Positions 1-11,120 of a stretch of 64,000 nt of DNA are shown here, one piece after another. The notes beneath the pieces were generated by a model. It had not been told where the DNA came from, made no database searches, and saw nothing but the letters and a program-made list of their open reading frames with translations. Each line of letters starts with the position of its first letter. Position 1 is the stretch's first letter. The DNA is from Arthrobacter sp. HY1533. Its GTDB lineage: Bacteria; Actinomycetota; Actinomycetes; Actinomycetales; Micrococcaceae. Location of the stretch: the NCBI RefSeq assembly GCF_027568515.1, contig NZ_JANKZF010000003.1, positions 186,001-250,000 on the forward strand. The letters run 5' to 3'. Made by a program: the position numbers and the translations under genes.

Positions 1-1263
1 GACCATGGCCGACATGAAGCGGCCGTAGATGTCCGGGCGCAGGAACAGCCGCGTGCGGCGGCGCTCGGCAAGCCTGAGGATGCCGTCGGCAATCTCAATG
101 AGGTCGGCGACCTCCATCTGGAACAGCTCGTCGCGGGGGTAGGTCTCCAGCACGGCGAACAGGTCCTTGCCGGAGTGGGAGTTGGGCGGGTAGCCGAAGT
201 GGCGCAGCACGGCGTCGACTTTTTCCCGCACCACGGGGATGTTGCGCACGGAACCTGTGTAGACGGCCGAGGAGAACAGGCCGATGAAGCGCTGCTCGCC
301 GTTGACGTTGCCCTGCGAATCGAAGGACTTGACGCCAATGTAGTCCAGGTAGGCGCCGCGGTGCACCGTGGAGCGGGAGTTGGCCTTGGTGATGACCAGG
401 ACCCGCTTTTCGCGGGCCTTGCGCCGGCCGGTCCGGGTCAGGTGCTGGATGGTGGGGTGGCCGGAGCCGTCGCGCAGCAGGCCCAGGCCGCTGCCTTCGC
501 GGTTGACCAGGACGTCTTCGCCGTCGCGCTTGTGCAGGTCGTATTCACGGTATCCGAGGAAGGTGAAGTTGTCCGCCTCCATCCAGTGCAGGAGGTCCTC
601 GGCCTCGGCCAGGTCCACAATGGATTCCCCTTCCAGGACCGAGGCCAGGATCTCGGCCCGGCTCAGGGCCTTCTCCCGCATGGCCGGCCAGTCCTCGACG
701 GCTGCCCGGACGTTGGCGAGAACACCCTCAATCCCGGCGGTGAGCTGTTCCTTCGCGGCGTCGTCGATCTTGGGGATTTCAATGGCGATCCACGATTCCA
801 GGACGGAGCTGTTCTCGCCGTCGCCCAGCAGGTGGGCAATGTTGGGCATGGCGGAGGTGTCGCCGCTGGCCACGCCGGCGTGCGTGGGGACCTTGGTGAC
901 CGAGTGCAGGGTGTGGGTGGCCTTGTCGCGCGAGACCACAAAAACCGGGTGCGTGACCAGGTGGATGGCAAGGTTTTGGCGGAGCAGTTCAGCGCTGACG
1001 GAGTCAACCAGGAATGGCATGTCATCGGTGATGATGAAGACGACGCTCGCATCGCGTTCATCCCGGATTTCCATGTTGGCACTGCCAGGGGTGCGGCGTT
1101 CGGCCAGCTCCTGGTGCACATGCGCCCGGGCGTTCAGCACCGTCTGGTCATACACGGCAGCATCTTCGGTGGAGAGCTGCACAAAGTAGTCGGCAAGAAA
1201 TGAGTCGCCGCCAAAGCGGGCCTGGTCCTGCACGGGCTCGTGGCCGGGTGTGTGCGATGACAT
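1..1263 (-). CDS. gdh: NAD-specific glutamate dehydrogenase, large type (partial, N-terminal part)
   Basis: Reverse-strand reading frame open from the ATG at 1263 to the window edge (421 codons), so the catalytic part lies outside. The large (about 180 kDa) NAD-dependent glutamate dehydrogenases convert glutamate to 2-oxoglutarate in the cytoplasm and carry a long N-terminal regulatory region; this translation resembles that region, with segments such as VVFIITDDMPFLVDSV, DNFTFLGYREYDL and RLFLRPDIYGRF. A GGAGG Shine-Dalgarno sits about 10 bases before the start. A terminator separates it from the upstream gene, so it likely has its own promoter. Family assignment is from recognised motifs; the enzyme core cannot be checked here. 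Confidence 0.88.
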   Translation of the reverse strand, partial: MSSHTPGHEPVQDQARFGGDSFLADYFVQLSTEDAAVYDQTVLNARAHVHQELAERRTPGSANMEIRDERDASVVFIITDDMPFLVDSVSAELLRQNLAIHLVTHPVFVVSRDKATHTLHSVTKVPTHAGVASGDTSAMPNIAHLLGDGENSSVLESWIAIEIPKIDDAAKEQLTAGIEGVLANVRAAVEDWPAMREKALSRAEILASVLEGESIVDLAEAEDLLHWMEADNFTFLGYREYDLHKRDGEDVLVNREGSGLGLLRDGSGHPTIQHLTRTGRRKAREKRVLVITKANSRSTVHRGAYLDYIGVKSFDSQGNVNGEQRFIGLFSSAVYTGSVRNIPVVREKVDAVLRHFGYPPNSHSGKDLFAVLETYPRDELFQMEVADLIEIADGILRLAERRRTRLFLRPDIYGRFMSAMV

Positions 1264-1285
1264 GAAATTAACGCCTCCGTCAAAG

Positions 1286-1309
1286 AGAAAAGACCGCCTC
1301 TTTGCGGTC
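1286..1309 (-). terminator. Intrinsic terminator after the CpaE-like ATPase gene
   Basis: On the minus strand a 6-bp stem (GACCGC/GCGGTC) with a 6-base loop is followed by TTTTCTC. It lies 30 bases after the stop codon of the ATPase gene and just before the glutamate dehydrogenase start, so it probably separates the two units. Confidence 0.6.
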
Positions 1310-1339
1310 ACACCCATGAGCCTAGCCCTGAAAATCAGC

Positions 1340-2947
1340 CTATGCTGTGGTCTTTGAGACAGCGATTTTTGGCTTTTGCTGGTCAATTGCACAATCCAGC
1401 CCGCGAATGGCACGGCGCAGCGGGGCATCCGGGGAAAGCTCCAGCAGCAGCCTGCCCTCGAGCAGTGCCTTGTCCGTCAGTTCGGGATCCCACGGCAGGA
1501 AGTGGCTGATGCCCCTGGCCGGGCCGAAGCGCTCCCAGGCCTGCCCCAGTGATTTCTCCGGTGAGCCGCCCACGGCCCTGCGGCGCACCTTGTTGACCAC
1601 CACCTGCACCTCGGCGGCGGGAAACGCCAGCTCCAGCTCACCAAGTCCCCGGATCAGCCGCGGAATGCCAATGGGGTCGCCGTTGCCCACTGCATAGATG
1701 AGCTCGGCCTGGGACAGGACCGCCAGGGTGGCGGCATTGCGCCGCGGCGCCACGGTGTCGTAGCTAAGCTCCTCGTCGTTTTCCAGGGCAAAGCCGCAGT
1801 CAACAATGACCAGCTCCGCCATGTCCCTGGCCGTGGACAGGACCCTTTCGACGGCGGCGGCCCTCAATTCCGGCCACCTGTCCGCCCGGGTCAGACCGGT
1901 CAGCAAGTGGAAGGTTCCGCCGGCGAACACCACCTGCGTGGCGGTCCGGGCCAGGTGCGCCAGGTTCAGGATGCCTTGGTCGGCGGCCCTGCAGGCCTGG
2001 GCGAAGGACGCGGATTCGTCCAGCAGGCCAAGGGCCGCCGCGACACTGGCACCGTAGCTGTCGGCGTCAATCAGCAGCACTTTCCTGCCCGCCGCCGACT
2101 GTTCCGCGGCCAGGTTGACGGCCAGGGTGGTGCGGCCGGGCGATCCAATGGGCCCCCAGACGGCAACGATGGCGCCAGGCCCGGACCCCTGCCCCGGTGC
2201 GGGCGGCAGGACCTGCAGCCGGCCGGCCTTCTTGCGGGCGCCGCCGGCCCCACGGGGCGTTGCCGCCGAGATCCTTGCCCACAGCCCGGCCCGCGCCTTG
2301 GGGTCCCTTGGCCCGCCGCTTGCCGGCGGAGGCGCGTCCAGCGCTGTTGCCGGCGCGGCCTGGGGTACCGTGCCGGGAGCGGTGTCAGCGGAGCCAGCGT
2401 CCCCGTCCACCCCGGCCTCCACTTCGCCGGGACCCATGGTTCCCGTGCGGGGATTTTCCTCCCGCTCCCCCAGTGGGTTTCCGTCCCGCACGCCACCACC
2501 GGCCAAGGTGCCGCCCGCCAGGGGATGGCGGGGCCCGGCGTCGTGCGCCAGGTCCGCAACATCCGCGGCCGGGACGGAGAATCCGGCCGCGCCGTGGTGG
2601 CGGCCTTCGACGGCGGCCACCACCGCCTGCGCGAGGACCTCGGCCGTGGCCTGCTCCGTGACGGTCGAGACCCCAATGCCGCGCAGCCGTCGCGCCTCAT
2701 CCGCCGTGGTGGCCACGGCGACGACGCAGACGCCCACCGCCGCCAACCGGTCCACGAGGGTGGCCGTGAGGTCGGGGTGCGGCGCGGCGATGACGGCAGC
2801 CTGCGCCAGGCCGCTCTGGCAGGCGGCCAGCAGGCCGGCAAGTTCGCTGCAGCGGCGCACGATCCGCAGCCTGCCGGGATGCTTCTCCATTCCGGCGATG
2901 AGGTTCGTGGGGGTGTCGCCGACCGACACGACGCTCACCGGCTTCAC
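1340..2947 (-). CDS. ParA/MinD/CpaE-like P-loop ATPase with variant Walker A
   Basis: 535-residue protein. The N-terminal about 120 residues look like a degenerate receiver-like domain, followed by a low-complexity Ala/Pro/Gly linker and a MinD/ParA-type ATPase domain (from about residue 255). The P-loop reads GPIGSPGRTT: the usual GKT lysine is arginine and the signature lysine of deviant Walker A motifs is missing. Later parts fit the fold (LLIDADSYGAS, LVIVDCGF, QVVVNKVRRR). It starts at a GTG that overlaps the stop of the upstream SAF gene by 4 bases, so the two are translationally coupled. CpaE and CpaB-like pairs occur in pilus assembly, but no pilin or secretion ATPase is visible here, so the role is open. 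Confidence 0.75.
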   Translation of the reverse strand: MKPVSVVSVGDTPTNLIAGMEKHPGRLRIVRRCSELAGLLAACQSGLAQAAVIAAPHPDLTATLVDRLAAVGVCVVAVATTADEARRLRGIGVSTVTEQATAEVLAQAVVAAVEGRHHGAAGFSVPAADVADLAHDAGPRHPLAGGTLAGGGVRDGNPLGEREENPRTGTMGPGEVEAGVDGDAGSADTAPGTVPQAAPATALDAPPPASGGPRDPKARAGLWARISAATPRGAGGARKKAGRLQVLPPAPGQGSGPGAIVAVWGPIGSPGRTTLAVNLAAEQSAAGRKVLLIDADSYGASVAAALGLLDESASFAQACRAADQGILNLAHLARTATQVVFAGGTFHLLTGLTRADRWPELRAAAVERVLSTARDMAELVIVDCGFALENDEELSYDTVAPRRNAATLAVLSQAELIYAVGNGDPIGIPRLIRGLGELELAFPAAEVQVVVNKVRRRAVGGSPEKSLGQAWERFGPARGISHFLPWDPELTDKALLEGRLLLELSPDAPLRRAIRGLDCAIDQQKPKIAVSKTTA

Positions 2948-3585
2948 GGGGCCGCACCCGGGTTCCAGACAACGGAGACCTTGGCCTTGTTGGCCACGGC
3001 GCCGAGGAAGCCGGGCATTTGCGCGTCGGTCACCAGGACGAGCAGCTGGGTGTTCCGGCCCGAGCCCAGCGAGGCGTTTGCGACATTGAGGGCGGCAACC
3101 TCCGCGCCCGGAAGCATGAGGACCGGGGGCTTGAAGCCGTTGCGTTCATCCGGGAGCGAGACCCAGACGTCGACGTGGGCACCCACAACGACTTCCTTGG
3201 GCAGGGGTTCATCCACCGTGACGGACGCCGGCTTGCGGTTCAGTGCGTCAACGCGGCCGATGCTGGAACGGGAAATGAGCTCGCCCTTGGGAACCATGCG
3301 GACGGCCACGGCGTGTTCATCCAGGGCATCGTCCGGGGAGAGATATTTTCCGTCAACATCGCCCAGTTGCACCTGGACCACGGTGAAGGAATCCGGGGTG
3401 ATTTTCTGTCCCACTGTCAGTACTTCCCTGGCCGCATACATGGGGACCGTCCTGCCTGCGCTGCCCACGAGTGCCACCACACCGGCCACGGATGCCAGGA
3501 CCAGCAGGATGCCAATCAGCAGCCGCGGGTCCTTCCACGACGGCTTGGTCAACCGTGGCGCCTGGCCCTGCCCGTCCATCCCCAT
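2944..3585 (-). CDS. SAF-domain membrane protein (CpaB/RcpC-like)
   Basis: 213 residues from the ATG at 3585, chosen because GGGGAGG lies 4 bases before it; a longer open frame upstream lacks such a site. One membrane segment (about residues 20-40, LLIGILLVLASVAGVVALVG) is followed by a SAF domain (VPMYAAREVLTVGQKI; PKGELISRSSIGRV) and a C-terminal extracytoplasmic domain. In CpaB/RcpC proteins this domain is a periplasmic pilus-assembly part. It is the first gene of a two-gene operon with the CpaE-like ATPase, which supports a joint envelope role. The exact function is not known. Confidence 0.7.
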   Translation of the reverse strand: MGMDGQGQAPRLTKPSWKDPRLLIGILLVLASVAGVVALVGSAGRTVPMYAAREVLTVGQKITPDSFTVVQVQLGDVDGKYLSPDDALDEHAVAVRMVPKGELISRSSIGRVDALNRKPASVTVDEPLPKEVVVGAHVDVWVSLPDERNGFKPPVLMLPGAEVAALNVANASLGSGRNTQLLVLVTDAQMPGFLGAVANKAKVSVVWNPGAAP

Positions 3586-3836
3586 GGGGCCTCCCCTTGG
3601 AACGTTCCGCCGGGCGTGGCGTGCCTCAACCCTTGAAGCGGCCCATCCGCCCACTTGTGCCGCAGGATTCGGTGGCCCGCAGCCGTCTACCATTTGTACC
3701 GCCGATCGAAGGGCGTTGAAAGGGCCAATCAGGATTTGCCCGGAATCTGTGGACAACTGGCCGCGCTTCCCGGAGCGGGATGTTCCGATTCCCTGTGGAT
3801 ATCGCGCAAAACCTCGTCAAAGGTGGCCAAAAGGGG

Positions 3837-3842
3837 CATAAT
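3837..3842 (+). promoter_or_regulatory. Candidate leaderless -10 box (CATAAT)
   Basis: CATAAT matches TATAAT in five positions and ends 6 bases before the ATG at 3849. No clear -35 box is visible. The spacing suggests transcription starts at the start codon. Confidence 0.35.
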
Positions 3843-3848
3843 GGCTTC

Positions 3849-4073
3849 ATGCCCCGATTCCTAACACTTGCCGATGTTGCCGAACAGCTGCAAATCTCCG
3901 CCGCGGCCTGCTACAACCTGGTCCACAGCGGGGAGCTCCCCGCGTTCCAAATTGGCGGGCGCGGACAGTGGCGAGTGGACGAGGCCCGCTTCGAGGAGTT
4001 CATTGAGGCACGCCACGCCGCGGCCCGCTCCATGCTCGCCGCGCAAAAAGAGCCGGCCTCGGACCAGGCCTGA
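3849..4073 (+). CDS. Small helix-turn-helix DNA-binding protein (excisionase/BldC type)
   Basis: 74 residues. Residues 4-50 form a MerR/excisionase-like helix-turn-helix (LTLADVAEQLQISAAACYNL, then HSGELPAF and GRGQWRVD), with a short charged C-terminal helix. This architecture is typical of Xis/BldC-like DNA-binding proteins. There is no integrase or attachment site nearby, so a chromosomal regulator is likelier than a recombination accessory factor. The ATG at 3849 was chosen because the helix-turn-helix starts directly after it; the open frame continues upstream through the probable promoter. It is divergent from the SAF/ATPase pair and might regulate it; that is inference. Confidence 0.75.
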   Translation: MPRFLTLADVAEQLQISAAACYNLVHSGELPAFQIGGRGQWRVDEARFEEFIEARHAAARSMLAAQKEPASDQA

Positions 4074-4122
4074 CCTCGCGCCCGCTGCGCCGTGATGTTG
4101 CAACGGCTGCGGCCGCGCCCAG

Positions 4123-4683
4123 TCAGAACTCGTTGTCAGTGGCTGATGCGATGGACACCAGCTGCCGCAGGGGCAGCACAAGGCTGCCCTGTCTGTTGTC
4201 AGGGCTCCGGCCCACCCCGTCGGCCAGCTGCATGAGCTGGACGTAGTCCGCGCCAACCTGGTCAAGCACCCCGCGCACCACCGCCGGACGGGGCGAATCC
4301 AGCTCCAGGACAACTGCTGACCTGTTCCTGGCCAAAAGCCGCAGGGCAGCGGCCAGGGTGTAGGGAATCCTCGAAGCCGACTTTGCCCGCAATGTTCCCA
4401 GGCCATGGACATGCAGGACCTTGGCCAGTGGGAGCAATACCTGCCGGTTGCCCTCCCCGAGCAAGAGCCATTCGGGCTCCACCTTGAGCAGCATTCCGTG
4501 GAAGGCTGTGCCGTTGGCCGCGGCGATGGACAGTTGCGTCCCCAGGGCCCCACGCAGCGCCTCGGCAAGTGTGAGCTGTGAAGCCTCCACCCGCGCCAAC
4601 TCGTTGATGCGGCGTTCAAGTTCCTGGGCCGTGGCCTCGTGCAGCTGGGCTTCCAGGTCGCCAAAGAGCAGTTCCCATCGCAT
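4123..4683 (-). CDS. Conserved-looking protein of unknown function
   Basis: 186 residues, no recognised domain. The first 35 residues are predicted helical and charged (LEAQLHEATAQELERRINEL); the remainder has alternating hydrophobic beta-type stretches (GMLLKVEPEWLLLGEG, QVLLPLAKVLHVHG, SAVVLELDSPRP, SLVLPLRQLVSI), somewhat like proteins built from small beta-barrels. No signal peptide or membrane segment is seen, so it is probably cytoplasmic. It is convergent with the helix-turn-helix gene and divergent from the LysM gene. A TAGCGT box ends 6 bases before the ATG with no Shine-Dalgarno, suggesting a leaderless transcript. Confidence 0.65.
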   Translation of the reverse strand: MRWELLFGDLEAQLHEATAQELERRINELARVEASQLTLAEALRGALGTQLSIAAANGTAFHGMLLKVEPEWLLLGEGNRQVLLPLAKVLHVHGLGTLRAKSASRIPYTLAAALRLLARNRSAVVLELDSPRPAVVRGVLDQVGADYVQLMQLADGVGRSPDNRQGSLVLPLRQLVSIASATDNEF

Positions 4684-4689
4684 GCCGCC

Positions 4690-4695
4690 ACGCTA
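4690..4695 (-). promoter_or_regulatory. Candidate leaderless -10 box (TAGCGT)
   Basis: On the minus strand TAGCGT fits the actinobacterial TANNNT pattern and is separated by 6 bases from the ATG at 4683. Confidence 0.4.
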
Positions 4696-4799
4696 GGCCC
4701 GGTGCAGAGGCGCCGTCAATGCCACTGCGCCGGCCCGCTTCCCGCTGTCCACAATTTTCCGCACTGCACTGGACACTGGACACGGATGGGTTCAAAATT

Positions 4800-4811
4800 A
4801 TGTGTACACAT
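4800..4811. promoter_or_regulatory. AT-rich 12-base palindrome, possible operator
   Basis: ATGTGTACACAT is a perfect palindrome inside an AT-rich patch of the divergent region between the unknown gene (minus) and the LysM gene (plus), 47 bases before the LysM start. Its position fits an operator; the cognate regulator is unknown, the nearby small helix-turn-helix protein being one candidate. Confidence 0.35.
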
Positions 4812-4857
4812 TCAAGCAACGTCTAACAGTGTCAAATGATGCCAAAGGACTATCCTC

Positions 4858-5748
4858 ATGAAACGGCAAACTCGCGCGGACCTGGCCATGGCGGCGGCAA
4901 TACTGTTGCTTGGGGCCTCCCTCGTATTCAGTGGCTTTTCCCTGCTGAAGCTGCATTGGGGATCCGGCGGGGCCACCAGGCCTTTCGGGTTGGCGGAACT
5001 CCTGGCGGTCGGATGCGCCGGCGCCGGTGCCGCCCTGCTTTGCTGGTGGCTGCTGGCCCTGGCCTGCGCATTTCTGGCAGCCACGGCCCAGGTGCCGGGC
5101 GCCGCGAAACTGGCGGCCTTCTCGGAGTCGGTCTCCCCCGCGTTCATGCGCCGGCTTGTTGTTGCGGTGCTGGGCATGAACTTGCTGGCCGCCCCGCTGG
5201 CCCACGCCGTGGGGGCTCCCGCCATCGATCCGCGGTGGCAGCCCGAAACAGTGGCAACGGAGCCTGCCGCGGCGTCGGCCCTGCCCACTGCTGGGCCGGC
5301 TGCGTCCACGGGCGCCGCCACGGGGTCCGCAGACATCCTGCCGCCGGCCTCCATGGAGCCCGTCGCCCCGCAATGGGTTCCACAGCATGCCGAAACCGAT
5401 CCCGGGCCGCTGGTCCGCCCGGAACTGCGGCCCGGCCCGGTCATTGGTGGCGTGTCCCCGGACGGCGCAAGCCCCGCGGAGCCGTCTGCGGCCAGCCCAA
5501 CCCACGAGGGGCCGGCAGGCGCGGCGGAGGTCCCGGCGTCGGGCGTTCCTGCCAGTGCCGTGGCCGGAACCGACGTGGTGGTGAAGCGCGGGGACAGTCT
5601 CTGGGGAATTGTGGCGGCGGCCTTGGGTCCGTACTCCACGGACGTGGACGTGGCCCTCGCGTGGCCGGCCTGGTACAGGGCCAACCGCGAAACCATTGGC
5701 GCGGATCCGAACCTCATCCTGCCCGGCCAGGTGCTCCACGCACCGTAG
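4858..5748 (+). CDS. LysM-domain membrane protein
   Basis: 296 residues. Three hydrophobic segments near residues 10-30, 45-83 and 97-120 are followed by a Pro/Ala-rich linker and a C-terminal LysM domain (about residues 240-295: VVVKRGDSLWGIVAAALG, NLILPGQVLHAP). LysM domains bind N-acetylglucosamine-containing polymers such as peptidoglycan, so the protein probably places a wall-binding module outside the membrane. The downstream Rv3235-like gene starts 78 bases later on the same strand and may be co-transcribed. It starts at ATG 4858, with AAAGGA about 7 bases before it. Confidence 0.8.
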   Translation: MKRQTRADLAMAAAILLLGASLVFSGFSLLKLHWGSGGATRPFGLAELLAVGCAGAGAALLCWWLLALACAFLAATAQVPGAAKLAAFSESVSPAFMRRLVVAVLGMNLLAAPLAHAVGAPAIDPRWQPETVATEPAAASALPTAGPAASTGAATGSADILPPASMEPVAPQWVPQHAETDPGPLVRPELRPGPVIGGVSPDGASPAEPSAASPTHEGPAGAAEVPASGVPASAVAGTDVVVKRGDSLWGIVAAALGPYSTDVDVALAWPAWYRANRETIGADPNLILPGQVLHAP

Positions 5749-5826
5749 CGGAGCGAACCACACAGGCACAAAAATCCTGCCGGTTCGCAGACCGGCCCGG
5801 CCAAGCACAGTGCAAAGGAGCACCCC

Positions 5827-6390
5827 ATGAACACAGCATCCACCTCCCAGGCAGCCAGGCCCGCCCTGCTCGTTGTCAGGCCTGTCCCCGCGCCCGACGG
5901 CGGGCAGGGCGGCGCCAACGTTGTGAAGCTGCCGCCCCGCGCGGACCGGGCCGCCCGGGCTGCAGGCGGCGCCCCTTCACCGGGAGGCGGGACAGTCAAG
6001 GTCCTGGACCCGGTGGCTGCCGAGCGGACAGTGGTGTGCGCGATGTCGTGCAAGGTGGCCCAGGCTTCCTTGGAGGTGCTCAGCGGCGTCCGCTCCGTCC
6101 AGCAGCTCTCGCGGTGGCTGAGCACCATGTGCATGGATTCGCTGACCACCCGTGCCCGGCTGCACGCCGAGGCCGCCCGCTTGGAACTGCGCAGGCACAG
6201 CAGCGACGACGGCAAGGTCCACACGCTGTACCACCAGCCCCAGGTTCGCTCGGTGCACTGCAGTGCGGTGCTGCCGGGGATCTACGAGACCTCGGTGGTG
6301 GTTGCCGATGCGAGCCGTTTTCGCGCCATCGCCATGCGGTTCGAACAGTCACAGGGATTGTGGAAGGTCACTGCGCTGCAGATTGGCTAA
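5827..6390 (+). CDS. Rv3235-family protein (DUF6459-like)
   Basis: 187 residues. The first 60 residues are Pro/Ala-rich and probably disordered; the rest resembles the Rv3235 family, with a helical part (VCAMSCKVAQASLEVLSGVR, QLSRWLS) and a beta part ending in VVVADASRFRAIAMRFE and WKVTALQIG. This family lies upstream of secA1 in many Actinobacteria and its function is not established. Location here, two genes from secA, fits that synteny. AAAGGAG lies 7 bases before the ATG. Confidence 0.75.
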   Translation: MNTASTSQAARPALLVVRPVPAPDGGQGGANVVKLPPRADRAARAAGGAPSPGGGTVKVLDPVAAERTVVCAMSCKVAQASLEVLSGVRSVQQLSRWLSTMCMDSLTTRARLHAEAARLELRRHSSDDGKVHTLYHQPQVRSVHCSAVLPGIYETSVVVADASRFRAIAMRFEQSQGLWKVTALQIG

Positions 6391-6409
6391 CCGTTCCTGC
6401 GCGGGCCGG

Positions 6410-8044
6410 CTAGAAGATGGGGCTCAGGCCGGCCCAGCCGTAGCCCACCTGGATTCGGGAACCCCATGTTGCATTCCCGGTTCTCGGATACAACCACAGC
6501 TTCCCTGCACTGTCGTAGGCCAGTACATCGGCAGTCCGGTCGCCGTTGAAGTCACCGGGACTCATCATGGCCGGCAAGGAGTTCCAGCCGCTTCCCACGA
6601 GGATTTGTGGTTTCCAGCCGCCCGTCCCACTGCCCGGGTACAGCCACAGGGCCCCTGTGGCGCTGTCCCGGGCCAGCACATCAGCCGTTCCGTCGCCGTT
6701 GAAGTCACCCGGGCCCACCAAGGTGTTGAAGATTCCCCATCCATTCCCCACAAGCACCCGGGGCAGCCAGCCGCCGCTGCCGTTGCCGGGGTACAGCCAC
6801 AGCCGCCCGGTCAGCCGTTCCCTCGCCAACAGGTCAACATTCTGGTCGCCGTTGAAGTCACCCGGACCCACCAGGGCGTCGAAGCCGTTCCAGCCGTTTC
6901 CGATCACCACCGGCGCCAGCCATCCACCGTTTCCAGCACCACGGTACAACCACAACAAGCCCGTGGCCGGCACCCTGGCAATCACGTCAGCATGGCCGTC
7001 ACCGGAAAAGTCGCCAACGGTCTCAAGGGCGTCAAATCCGTTCCAACCGTTTCCGATGGTGGCGGCTGCCCCGAACGTGCCGCGGCCGGTGCCCGGATAT
7101 TGGCGCAGCTGGCCGCTGGCCGCCACCCGGGCCAAAACGTCAGTGTTCCAGTCGCCGTTGAAATCGGACGTGGAGGCGGACAGCGATGATCCCGGCATGG
7201 GAAGTGCGGCCAGCGCGTAGTTGGAACAGGTGATGTCGTAGTCCCGAACATCGTCATACCACTGCGACAGGTACACCTTGCCACCTGAAAAACTTGGCTG
7301 CACGCAGCGGTCCTGGGCCTCCGTGGGATAGTCAAGCCGGCCGGCCGTGGCCCAGACGGGAACGCCAGGCAGGCGCCAGGAAGCCGTGATGGATTGCCAT
7401 CCGCTGGCAAAGGAGTACAGCCCGTAGGAGAACCCGGCATCTCTGAGTCCCCGCATCAGCCCTTCAATCACCAGCCGGTTCTCACGCTGGGAAGCAGCCG
7501 TCGCCGTGGGCCACGGTTGGGCTGGGCGGGGCTCGACGTCGATCCACACCATGGCAGGACGGAAATTGTTCCGGGCCAGGCTCGCCACCGCGTAGCTGGC
7601 CTGGGCATAGCCAACGTTGGACAGCTGCCCGGCCCGGGTGGTTGCAGACCACGGACCGCTCGAACGATAGCTCAGCAACTGCGAGGCCGAGGGAAACGCT
7701 GCCATGGTGTAGGCCTGGGCAGGCTTGGAATTTGTTCGCACCCAGGTGAGCTGGCTGCCCAGGCACGGGTTTTCCGTAAAAGGCAAACCCTTGGTCAAGC
7801 CAACCACAACAAATTGTGTCGAGGTTGGTGGCAGCGGCAAATCAAATCCGCCTGCAGCTGCGGGGCATTGGGGCCAGGAAATATCGTGTCCCGACAGGGT
7901 GGCAGCATGGGCCGGTGGCGCCGCGACAAGGATGCCCAAAATCAGGGCCAGGGTGGCAAGCACGCCTTGGATCAGCACGGGGGCGGACGCCGCCGTCTTG
8001 TGGACTCCTGCCTGATGTTCGGTTTGGCCGAAATATTGAGTCAT
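6410..8044 (-). CDS. Secreted DUF1906/GH25-like protein with five FG-GAP repeats
   Basis: 544 residues from ATG 8044 (a TTG five codons upstream is possible). A signal peptide ends near APPAHAA. The first domain (about residues 45-270) resembles glycoside-hydrolase-like DUF1906 proteins: HDISWPQCP, the acidic pair in MVWIDVEPR, and SQWYDD. From about residue 293 to the end are five roughly 51-residue FG-GAP/VCBS units, each with a calcium-binding type DFNGD core and a W-L-Y-P-G strand, predicted to form a beta-propeller. A secreted cell-wall or sugar-active role is likely; the substrate is unknown. It converges with the Rv3235-like gene. Confidence 0.8.
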   Translation of the reverse strand: MTQYFGQTEHQAGVHKTAASAPVLIQGVLATLALILGILVAAPPAHAATLSGHDISWPQCPAAAGGFDLPLPPTSTQFVVVGLTKGLPFTENPCLGSQLTWVRTNSKPAQAYTMAAFPSASQLLSYRSSGPWSATTRAGQLSNVGYAQASYAVASLARNNFRPAMVWIDVEPRPAQPWPTATAASQRENRLVIEGLMRGLRDAGFSYGLYSFASGWQSITASWRLPGVPVWATAGRLDYPTEAQDRCVQPSFSGGKVYLSQWYDDVRDYDITCSNYALAALPMPGSSLSASTSDFNGDWNTDVLARVAASGQLRQYPGTGRGTFGAAATIGNGWNGFDALETVGDFSGDGHADVIARVPATGLLWLYRGAGNGGWLAPVVIGNGWNGFDALVGPGDFNGDQNVDLLARERLTGRLWLYPGNGSGGWLPRVLVGNGWGIFNTLVGPGDFNGDGTADVLARDSATGALWLYPGSGTGGWKPQILVGSGWNSLPAMMSPGDFNGDRTADVLAYDSAGKLWLYPRTGNATWGSRIQVGYGWAGLSPIF

Positions 8045-8144
8045 GGCTTCACCATCCAATGCAAGTCAACCACGCCCGGGCACCGGGCGCCAGATGTTGG
8101 CCGGAGGCGACACCATGGAGTTTGGGCAGCCCTGGGCCGGATGC

Positions 8145-8197
8145 AAAAAACGCCGCCCGGCGTTTCCACGGTTGGTCCGTGGAAACGCCGGGCGGCG
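8145..8197 (-). terminator. Strong intrinsic terminator of secA
   Basis: A perfect 21-bp stem (8151-8171 with 8177-8197) and 5-base loop, followed on the minus strand by six U residues (AAAAAA at 8145-8150). It begins 17 bases after the secA stop codon and closes the minus-strand secA unit before the next gene. Confidence 0.9.
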
Positions 8198-8214
8198 GCA
8201 TTCCGGGTTGGCTG

Positions 8215-11007
<2,793 letters not shown>

Positions 11008-11120
11008 GAAATTGCTCCCAATCTATTGCTGCCTAAAAGTGGCGTTTTCAGTCTACGTGAGAAGAGGCACAGCTTCAGGACAGCCGCTTCCCTATTCAGC
11101 AAGTTCCCAGCCTGGCCGTT

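Noticed and set aside
175-1203. Plus-strand open frame of 342 codons at the left edge
   Set aside because: Lies opposite the glutamate dehydrogenase coding sequence, which has recognisable protein motifs.
3849-4073. Excisionase-like protein considered as sign of a prophage or integrative element
   Set aside because: No integrase, attachment site or phage genes nearby; surrounding genes are core-type.
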